The translations under genes were made by a program, and so were the position numbers. DNA of 64,000 bases from Caprella mutica (lineage: Eukaryota; Arthropoda; Malacostraca; Amphipoda; Caprellidae). This document shows positions 50,567 to 61,055 of the stretch, one piece after another. Within the stretch, counting starts at the first letter, position 1, and the number at the start of each line of letters is the position of its first letter. The stretch covers positions 186,739 through 250,738 of the forward strand of contig CANNZV010001591.1 in assembly GCA_947561585.1 (NCBI GenBank), written 5' to 3'. The notes under the pieces are model-generated. The model saw only the letters and a program-made list of their open reading frames with translations. It searched no databases and was not told the DNA's origin.

Positions 50567-51205
50567 CTGATTAAAAGAGAGGGGAGAAGTGATTAAAAGA
50601 GAGGGGAGAAGTGATTAAAAGAGAGGGGAGAAGTGATTAAAAGGGAGGGAAGGAGTGATTAAAAAAGAGAGGAGGAGTGATTAAAAGAGAGGGGAGTAGT
50701 GATTAAAAGAGAGGGGAGTAGTGATTAAAAGAGAGGGGAGAAGTGATTAAAAGAGAGGGGAGAAGTGATTAAAAGAGATGAGAGAAGTGATTAAAAGAGA
50801 TGAGAGAAGTGATTAAAAGAGATGAGAGAAGTGATTAAAAGAGAGGGGAGGAGTGATTAAAAGAGAGGGGAGAAGTGATTAAAAGAGAGGGGAGAAGTGA
50901 TTAAAAGGGAGGGAAGGAGTGATTAAAAAAGAGAGGAGGAGTGATTAAAAGAGAGGGGAGTAGTGATTAAAAGAGAGGGGAGAAGTGATTAAAAGAGAGG
51001 GGAGAAGTGATTAAAAGAGATGAGAGAAGTGATTAAAAGAGATGAGAGAAGTGATTAAAAGAGATGAGAGAAGTGATTAAAAGAGATGAGAGAAGTGATT
51101 AAAAGAGAGGGGAGGAGTGATTAAAAGAGAGGGGAAAAGTGATTAAAAGAGAGGGAAGGAGTGATTAAAAGAGAGGGGAGCTGTGATTAAAAAAGAGGGA
51201 GATTA
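50567..51205 (+). repeat. 22-bp purine-rich minisatellite, about 29 copies, with 264-bp higher-order repeat
   Basis: Unit GATTAAAAGAGAGGGGAGAA + GT. The distinctive run AAGGGAGGGAAGGAGTGATT occurs at 50641 and 50905, exactly 264 bp (12 units) apart, and the surrounding variant order is repeated, so a block of units was duplicated. Confidence 0.92.
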
Positions 51206-51607
51206 TGAGAGAGAATAAATGATAGTGTGATACTATGATATTTCATAGTGGAAAATCATTTTAAAAATATGTGGTGTATACTGTTTTGATATAATTTTCT
51301 ACCTCATGATTTGAAGATATTGCATTGTAAATAGTCTCCATTAATTACTTAACTGTTCCATCTGTTGCCACTTTTTAATTTTCAGATCCTGTTTTTCAAT
51401 TAAAAATAATTAAGGTTTCTTAAAATGAAATAATTTCAGTTTCTCCGCAAGGTTATTTTCTTTTTCAAGGTTTCATATCCCCCCCCCCCCCCCCCCTCTC
51501 AATTCTCATCTGAAACCTCTGACTGAACTGTTGAGCAATGACTTAATTACATATCAATTACTGGCTATTTACCTTGACTTGGTGAGAAAATGAAATGAGG
51601 GGGGAAA

Positions 51608-52335
51608 CTGTAGAGCGTGTAGCTACTGTAACACGTGGTGTAGCTACTGTAACACACGTGGTGTAGCTACTGTAACACTCGTGGTGTAGCTACTGTGACA
51701 CACGTGCTGTATCTACTGTAACACTCGTGGTGTAGCTACTGTAACACGTGGTGTAGCTACTGTGACACACGTGGTGTAGCTACTGTAACACACGTGGTGT
51801 AGCTACTGTAACACACGTGGTGTAGCTACTGTAACACGTGGTGTAGCTACTGTAACACACGTGGTGTAGCTACTGTAACACGTGGTGTAGCTACTGTAAC
51901 ACACGTGGTGTAGCTACTGTAACACACGTGGTGTAGCTACTGTAACACACGTGGTGTAGCTACTGTAACACGTGGTGTAGCTACTGTAACACACGTGGTG
52001 TAGCTACTGTAACACACGTGGTGTAGCTACTGTAACACTCGTGGTGTAGCTACTGTAACACGTGGTGTAGCTACTGTAACACACGTGGTGTAGCTACTGT
52101 AACACGTGGTGTAGCTACTGTAACACACGTGGTGTAGCTACTGTAACACACGTGGTGTAGCTACTGTAACACGTGGTGTAGCTACTGTAACACACGTGGT
52201 GTAGCTACTGTAACACACGTGGTGTAGCTACTGTAACACTCGTGGTGTAGCTACTGTAACACTCGTGGTGTAGCTACTGTAATACGTGATGTAGCTACTG
52301 TAACACACGTGGTGTAGCTACTGTAACACACAGTG
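51608..52335 (+). repeat. 21/23-bp minisatellite with CACGTG E-box in most units, about 33 copies
   Basis: Unit GTGTAGCTACTGTAACACAC + GTG, with a shorter type lacking one AC. Most units contain the palindrome CACGTG; some have CTCGTG. Also GTAGCTAC, a second palindrome, in almost every unit. Confidence 0.92.
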
Positions 52336-52984
52336 ATGTAACACTCATGTTAGCTACATTAAATTGATGTAACAAATGTTACTTTTATATTTCTGTCTAT
52401 GGTACAATCGTTGCAGCCACGTTAACGCAGTACCTTACAGTGCTCTGTGTTATTTAAATGTTGCTAGTCTGACTTCATTCTTCTGTTTATATTTCACAAC
52501 TACAAGTACTTGGATATTACTAGTACTATTTGGAACTGTGTCAAACGGGGCGTTATTGACATTTGAATGACTTGAACTTTGACTTGACCTCTTCTCACTA
52601 ATGCGAGATAATTAAAACTCAGTGATGACCCTTTGGGAAGGGACTGCATTCACGGAGTAGCTTTTCTGCATCCATGAAATTGTCACTGACTTTGTTAATG
52701 GAGCCAAACGTCAAACACATTTAGTAAAACGTTAATATATTTTTCAAAATCTTTATCAAGTTAATATTCATTTACTTATTTACTGACTAGTATTGATAGG
52801 TAACTTTTATTTGTGATATTATTTTTCATTTATATTAAGATATAGAGTTGGTAATAACCATTTCATTAACTAATCTATCGCCAAATAAGAGTTTATCTTT
52901 GAAATGTGAGTTCCAGAAAAAAATACAGAACATCATACAAATTCTAGAAAGAATAAAAGTAATATATAGCAAAGTAATTTGTCT

Positions 52985-55900
52985 CTGCAAGAAGATACAA
53001 ATAATATTCCACTAGGGATGAACTCTTACGGTGAAGAACATTCATACAATATCTATTTACAGTCAATACAAATAATATTCCACTAGGGATGAACTTTTAC
53101 GGTGAAGAACATTCATACAATATCTATTTACAGTCAATACAAATAATATTCCACTAGGGATGAACTCTTACGGTGAAGATCATCCATACAATATCTATTT
53201 ACAGTCAATACAAATAATATTCCACTAGGGATGAACTCTTACGGTGAAGAACATTCATACAAGATCTATTTACAGTCAATACAAATAATATTCCACTAGG
53301 GATGAACTCTTACGGTGAAGATCATCCATACAATATCTATTTACAGTCAATACAAATAATATTCCACTAGGGATGAACTCTTACGGTGAAGAACATTCAT
53401 ACAATATCTATTTACAGTCAATACAAATAATATTCCACTAGGGATGAACTCTTACGGTGAAGAACATTCATACAATATCTATTTACAGTCAATACAAATA
53501 ATATTCCACTAGGCATGAACTCTTACGGTGAAGAACATTTATACAATATCTATTTACAGTCAATACAAATAATATTCCACTAGGCATGAACTCTTACGGT
53601 GAAGATCATTCATACAATATCTATTTACAGTCAATACAAATAATATTCCACTAGGGATGAACTCTTACGGTGAAGAACATTCATACAATATCTATTTACT
53701 GTCAATACAAATAATATTCCACTAGGCATGAACTCTTACGGTGAAGAACATTCATACAATATCTATTTACAGTCAATACAAATAATATTCCACTAGGGAT
53801 GAACTCTTACGGTGAAGATCATTCATACAATATCTATTTACAGTCAATACAAATAATATTCCACTAGGGATGAACTCTTACGGTGAAGAACATTCATACA
53901 ATATCTATTTACAGTCAATACAAATAATATTCCACTAGGGATGAACTCTTACGGTGAAGAACATTCATACAATATCTATTTACAGTCAATACAAATAATA
54001 TTCCACTAGGGATGAACTCTTACGGTGAAGAACATTCATACAATATCTATTTACAGTCAATACAAATAATATTCCACTAGGGATGAACTCTTACGGTGAA
54101 GATCATCCATACAATATCTATTTACAGTCAATACAAATAATATTCCACTAGGGATGAACTCTTACGGTGAAGAACATTCAAACAATATTTATTTACAGTC
54201 AATATAAATAATATTCCACTAGGGATGAACTTTTACGGTGAAGAACATTCATACAATATCTATTTACAGTCAATACAAATAATATTCCACTAGGGATGAA
54301 CTCTTACGGTGAAGAACATTCATACAATATCTATTTACAGTCAATACAAATAATATTACACTAGTAATGAACTCTTACGGTGAAGAACATTCATACAATA
54401 TCTATTTACAGTCAATACAAATCATATTACACTAGGGATGAACTCTTACGGTGAAGATCATCCATACAATATCTATTTACAGTCAATACAAATAATATTC
54501 CACTAGGGATGAACTCTTACGGTGAAGAACATTCATACAATATCTATTTACAGTCAATACAAATAATATTCCACTAGGGATGAACTCTTACGGTGAAGAT
54601 CATCCATACAATATCTATTTACAGTCAATACAAATAATATTCCACTAGGGATGAACTCTTACGGTGAAGAACATTCATACAATATCTATTTACAGTCAAT
54701 ACAAATAATATTCCACTAGGGATGAACTCTTACGGTGAAGAAAATTCATACAATATCTATTTACAGTCAATACAAATAATATTCCACTAGGCATGAACTC
54801 TTACGGTGAAGAACATTTATACAATATCTATTTACAGTCAATACAAATAATATTCCACTAGGCATGAACTCTTACGGTGAAGATCATTCATACAATATCT
54901 ATTTACAGTCAATACAAATAATATTCCACTAGGGATGAACTCTTACGGTGAAGAACATTCATACAATATCTATTTACTGTCAATACAAATAATATTCCAC
55001 TAGGCATGAACTCTTACGGTGAAGAACATTCATACAATATCTATTTACAGTCAATACAAATAATATTCCACTAGGGATGAACTCTTACGGTGAAGATCAT
55101 TCATACAATATCTATTTACTGTCAATACAAATAATATTCCACTAGGGATGAACTCTTACGGTGAAGAACATTCATACAATATCTATTTACAGTCAATACA
55201 AATAATATTCCACTAGGGATGAACTCTTACGGTGAAGAACATTCATACAATATCTATTTACAGTCAATACAAATAATATTCCACTAGGGATGAACTCTTA
55301 GGGTGAAAATCATTCATTCAATATCTATTTACAGTCAATACAAATAACATTCCACTTGGGATGAACTCTTACGGTGAAGAACATTCATACAATATCTATT
55401 TACAGTCAATACAAATCATATTACACTAGGGATGAACTCTTACGGTGAAGATCATCCATACAATATCTATTTACAGTCAATACAAATAATATTCCACTAG
55501 GGATGAACTCTTACGGTGAAGAACATTCATACAATATCTATTTACAGTCAATACAAATAATATTCCACTAGGGATGAACTCTTACGGTGAAGAACATTCA
55601 TACAATATCTATTTACAGTCAATACAAATAATATTACACTAGTGATGAACTCTTACGGTGAAGAACATTCATACAATATCTATTTACAGTCAATACAAAT
55701 CATATTACACTAGGGATGAACTCTTACGGTGAAGATCATCCATACAATATCTATTTACAGTCAATACAAATAATATTCCACTAGGGATGAACTCTTACGG
55801 TGAAGAACATTCATACAATATCTATTTACAGTCAATACAAATAATATTCCACTAGGGATGAACTCTTACGGTGAAGATCATCCATACAATATCTATTTAC

Positions 55901-57685
55901 AGTCAATACAAATAATATTCCACTAGGGATGAACTCTTACGGTGAAGAACATTCATACAATATCTATTTACAGTCAATACAAATAATATTCCACTAGGGA
56001 TGAACTCTTACGGTGAAGAAAATTCATACAATATCTATTTACAGTCAATACAAATAATATTCCACTAGGCATGAACTCTTACGGTGAAGAACATTTATAC
56101 AATATCTATTTACAGTCAATACAAATAATATTCCACTAGGCATGAACTCTTACGGTGAAGATCATTCATACAATATCTATTTACAGTCAATACAAATAAT
56201 ATTCCACTAGGGATGAACTCTTACGGTGAAGAACATTCATACAATATCTATTTACTGTCAATACAAATAATATTCCACTAGGCATGAACTCTTACGGTGA
56301 AGAACATTCATACAATATCTATTTACAGTCAATACAAATAATATTCCACTAGGGATGAACTCTTACGGTGAAGATCATTCATACAATATCTATTTACTGT
56401 CAATACAAATAATATTCCACTAGGGATGAACTCTTACGGTGAAGAACATTCATACAATATCTATTTACAGTCAATACAAATAATATTCCACTAGGGATGA
56501 ACTCTTACGGTGAAGAAAATTCATACAATATCTATTTACAGTCAATACAAATAATATTCCACTAGGCATGAACTCTTACGGTGAAGAACATTTATACAAT
56601 ATCTATTTACAGTCAATACAAATAATATTCCACTAGGCATGAACTCTTACGGTGAAGATCATTCATACAATATCTATTTACAGTCAATACAAATAATATT
56701 CCACTAGGGATGAACTCTTACGGTGAAGAACATTCATACAATATCTATTTACTGTCAATACAAATAATATTCCACTAGGCATGAACTCTTACGGTGAAGA
56801 ACATTCATACAATATCTATTTACAGTCAATACAAATAATATTCCACTAGGGATGAACTCTTACGGTGAAGATCATTCATACAATATCTATTTACTGTCAA
56901 TACAAATAATATTCCACTAGGGATGAACTCTTACGGTGAAGAACATTCATACAATATCTATTTACAGTCAATACAAATAATATTCCACTAGGCATGAACT
57001 CTTACGGTGAAGAACATTCATACAATATCTATTTACAGTCAATACAAATAATATTCCACTAAGGATGAACTCTTACGGTGAAGAACATTCATACAATATC
57101 TATTTACAGTCAATACAAATAATATTCCACTAGGGATGAACTCTTACGGTGAAAATCATTCATTCAATATCTATTTACAGTCAATACAAATAATATTCCA
57201 CTTGGGATGAACTCTTACGGTGAAGAACATTCATACAATATCTATTTACAGTCAATACAAATAATATTCCACTTGGGATGAACTCTTACGGTGAAGAACA
57301 TTCATACAATATCTATTTACTGTCAATACAAATAATATTCCACTTGGGATGAACTCTTACGGTGAAGAACATTCATACAATATCTATTTACTGTCAATAC
57401 AAATAATATTCCACTAGGGATGAACTCTTACGGTGAAGAACATTCATACAATATCTATTTACAGTCTATACAAATAATATTCCACTTGGGATGAACTCTT
57501 ACGGTGAAGAACATTCATACAATATCTATTTACTGTCAATACAAATAATATTCCACTAGGGATGAACTCTTACGGTGAAGAACATTCTTACAATATCTAT
57601 TTACAGTCAATACAAATAATATTCCACTAGGGATGAACTCTCACGGTGAAGAACATTCTTACAATATTTATTTACAGGTAATAGA
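52985..57685 (+). repeat. Large 71-bp satellite array, about 66 copies with higher-order structure
   Basis: Unit CAATACAAATAATATTCCAC, TAGGGATGAACTCTTACGG, TGAAGAACATTCATACAATA, TCTATTTACAGT. A rare variant (GAAGAAAATTC) occurs at 54737, 56015 and 56512; the spacings are 1278 (18 units) and 497 (7 units), so large blocks have been copied. Other variants (GGCATGAAC, GATCATCC, TTACTGTCAA) repeat in the same order. No gene. The array end at 57685 grades into unique sequence. Confidence 0.95.
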
Positions 57686-59230
57686 AATTATTAAAATGTG
57701 CAAATAATATCGAATATCAGGTCCCATACGTTTAAATTACAGTTGAAATAATCTTCCTTTAATCTCATTAAATTCGTAATATAAATGAGATGATTTAAGA
57801 TTCATAAGCTGTTTGATATTATCGCTGTTTCTCTCATATAGATCACTACTTTTTTTCCTCTTCATTGAGTAAACTGCATAACTGTATTGAAGGTGAACAT
57901 TGAAAGATAACTGTGTCGTAATGTAGTGACCATTAGTGGTTGCTGATATCACTTTGTGCTTTGTCTTAATAACTAAAATAAGAGCTGTGAAGGACTTTTT
58001 AAATAAATTCAAAATTAATTTTGTTTAGTTAATATTGAAATTTCCATATTTTGTTTAAAATTGAGGTTTTTCAATTTAATTCATCTCCCAACAATATACG
58101 TAACTGTAACCTTTATTTTTTAATCATTGTTCAAAAAAGTTTTATCTTTAATAAAGCTATTCACGGAGAAGCTTTTTTGCATCAATGATCTTTTCATCGA
58201 CTGAGGGTAGGTGACTTTGTTCAGCTATTTTCCTTTCTGACTGCTTTATCCAGTCCCTTGTATTTAATGGCCTTTGGTTCCGAAGCAGACGTTAGACCCC
58301 TGCTAAAATAATTAACTATTCTGAACCGTATAATTAATTATTCAAGCCACGAACACTTAGTGTGTTTACATTATAATAACTGTGGTATCGGTACCTTTGT
58401 AAATGCACTAAAAGGAATTAGTCAATTGCTATTCTGTTGAAGTCCTAATCATGTCCTATGGTGAGTGGACATACGGTGTACCAATTAGGACACAATAAAT
58501 GGACACTTTCCCTTTCACTGTTACAGCTAAATAAAGTATGTAAGGTTGGATATGAGGAAATATTATTTGTATAGTTTTTTGTCCCAAGCTTAGGTAGAGT
58601 ACCTTCAGCTATCATGGATACCAATTAAAATATAAGTTAAAAATTTATAATTATATACATATTACCATCATCATAAAATGTGGATCCGTCCAATAACCCT
58701 AGATATATTTTTATATTTTCAATTACTAATATTTTTAATTTATTAATTTTCTATAATGCTGTTAAGAAATACCTATTAACTAAAAGTGTATCGTTTAAAT
58801 AATTTTAACTATCACTTGAAATATATTAGTAATTATAGCCCATGCTGTCATATATTGAATATTAATAGATTAATTCAAAGCATCTTTTCTAACGTGTTAC
58901 ATAAATGTATCACCAAAATATATCCAGTTACTAAATTAAATTAAAAACGCCGACTTAAAGGTTAAGCTCTGATTTCGATACTATCCTGTTATAATAAAAT
59001 ATATAAACTATTATATATGTACTATTAGTTTAATATATAGTGAAAAGGTATTTCTATACATCAGTTTATTTAACTAATCACTAAGTGTATGTGTTTTGAA
59101 GTTCACTGTCACTAGATGTTCTCACAGCAGAGCTATGCAATGCACACTCCTCTCCCCTTCACTGCCAGCACCAGACTGAGCTAAGCAGGCTACCCTCGTG
59201 AGAACTAATGGCCACTGGTTAACATTTTAA
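57686..59230. other. AT-rich intergenic stretch with repeat fragments
   Basis: Holds a 3' fragment of the 0.5-kb dispersed element (58157-58313, ending GGTTCCGAAGCAGACGTTAG) and a MITE family 1 fragment with the GGTATC palindrome arm (about 58612-58705). No convincing exon. Confidence 0.6.
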
Positions 59231-59239
59231 ACCACGTGC

Positions 59240-59985
59240 AGAGGTACCAGTTAGGTACCATCATGCCAGTTAGGTACAGTCGTGCCAGTTAGGTACAGTC
59301 TTGCCAGTTAGGTACAGTCTTACTAGTTAGGTACAGTCTTACCAGTTAGGTACAGTCTTACCAGTTAGGTACAGTCTTGCCAGTTAGGTACAGTCTTACT
59401 AGTTAGGTACAGTCTTACCAGTTAGGTACAGTCATGCAGTTAGGTACAGTCTTACCAGTTAGGTTCAGTCTTACCAGTTAGGTACAGTCTTACCAGTTAG
59501 GTACAGTCATGCCAGTTAGGTACAGTCTTACCAGTTAGGTACAGTCTTACCAGCTAGGTACAGTCTTACCAGTTAGGTACAGTCTTACCAGTTAGGTACA
59601 GTCTTACCAGTTAGGTACAGTCTTACCAGTTAGGTACAGTCATACCAGTTAGGTACAGTCTTACCAGTTAGGTACAGTCATACCAGTTAGGTACAGTCTT
59701 AACAGTTAGGTACAGTCTTACCAGTTAGGTACAGTCTTACCAGTTAGGTACAGTCATACCAGTTAGGTACAGTCTTACCAGTTAGGTACAGTCATACCAG
59801 TTAGGTACAGTCTTAACAGTTAGGTACAGTCTTACCAGTTAGGTACAGTCTTACCAGTTAGGTACAGTCATACCAGTTAGGTACAGTCTTAACAGTTAGG
59901 TACAGTCTTACCAGTTAGGTACAGTCTTAACAGTTAGGTACAGTCTTACCAGTTAGGTACAGTCTTACCAGTTAGGTATCATAAG
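59240..59985 (+). repeat. 19-bp minisatellite, about 39 copies
   Basis: Unit ACCAGTTAGGTACAGTCTT with variants GTCAT and AACAGTT. Blocks of variant order recur (GTCATACC then GTCTTAAC) in the second half, indicating block duplication. Confidence 0.93.
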
Positions 59986-60034
59986 CATTATTGCCATTGA
60001 TTCTGATCGTATTAAAAATGTATTACAAGTTAAA

Positions 60035-60105
60035 TTATAATTATTATATAATTTTTCTTATATGATCGGAAATGTGGAACAGTCCGATAACTTTGGACGT
60101 ACCCT
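60035..60105 (+). mobile_element. MITE family 1, 3' half copy
   Basis: ATATGATCGGAAATGTGGAA followed by CAGTCCGATAAC and GGACGTACCC; the left half is missing. Confidence 0.6.
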
Positions 60106-60342
60106 ATACATTACATGTTCCAATATCTGTATTAGTATATATTCCAATACCCATTGAAACTTCTATTGCAACATTAGCATATAAAAACAATATAGCAATA
60201 TATTACCACGTTACTCCCTTTTTCTCTCTATACACAGTTACTTACTATTCTCTCTCTCTGCCCTTTTCTTTCCTTCTCTCTCTTTGTTGCTGATGAAGTA
60301 ATGAGTCTTTGTGAGATGAGACTGAGAGCTAGTGAGCAACCT

Positions 60343-61055
60343 TCTATTAATCCCCTACCTTTAATCCCCTTCTCTTTAATCCCTTTCCCTGTAATCCCCT
60401 TACCTTTAATCCCCTTACCATTAATCCCCTTACCATTAATCCCCTTACCATTAATCCCCTTACCATTAATCCCCTTACCATTAATCCCCTTACCATTAAT
60501 CCCTTTCCCTTCAATCCGCTTCCCTTCAATCCCTTTCCCTTTAATCCCCTTCCCTTCAATCCCTTCCCTTCAATCCCCTTCCCTTCAATCCCCTTCCCTT
60601 CAATCCCCTTCCCTTCAATCCCCTTCCCTTCAATCCCCTTCCCTTCAATCCCTTTCCCTTCAATCCCCTTCCCTTCAATCCCCTTCCCTTCAATCCCCTT
60701 CCCTTCAATCCCTTTCCCTTCAATCCCTTTCCCTTCAATCCCCTTCCCTTCAATCCCTTTCCCTTCAATCCGCTTCCCTTCAATCCGCTTCCCTTCAATC
60801 CCTTTCCCTTTAATCCCCTTCCCTTCAATCCCTTCCCTTCAATCCCTTTCCCTTTAATCCCCTTCCCTTCAATCCCCTTCCCTTCAATCCCTTCCCTTCA
60901 ATCCCCTTCCCTTCAATCCCCTTCCCTTCAATCCCTTTCCCTTCAATCCCCTTCCCTTCAATCCCTTTCCTTTCAATCCCCTTCCCTTTAATCCCCTTCC
61001 CTTCAATCCCTTTCCCTTCAATTCCTTTCCCTTCAATTCCTTTCCCCCTTCAATC
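60343..61055 (+). repeat. 15-16 bp polypyrimidine minisatellite, about 46 copies
   Basis: Unit AATCCCCTTCCCTTC; a sub-block at about 60405-60500 has AATCCCCTTACCATT instead. The minus strand is G-rich, with GGG and GGGG runs in every unit, giving repeated G-quadruplex potential. Open frames through it reflect the 15-nt period and are not taken as genes. Confidence 0.93.

Noticed and set aside
52985..57685. CRISPR-like reading of the 71-bp array.
   Set aside because: Units are directly contiguous with no unique spacers, and the setting is eukaryotic.
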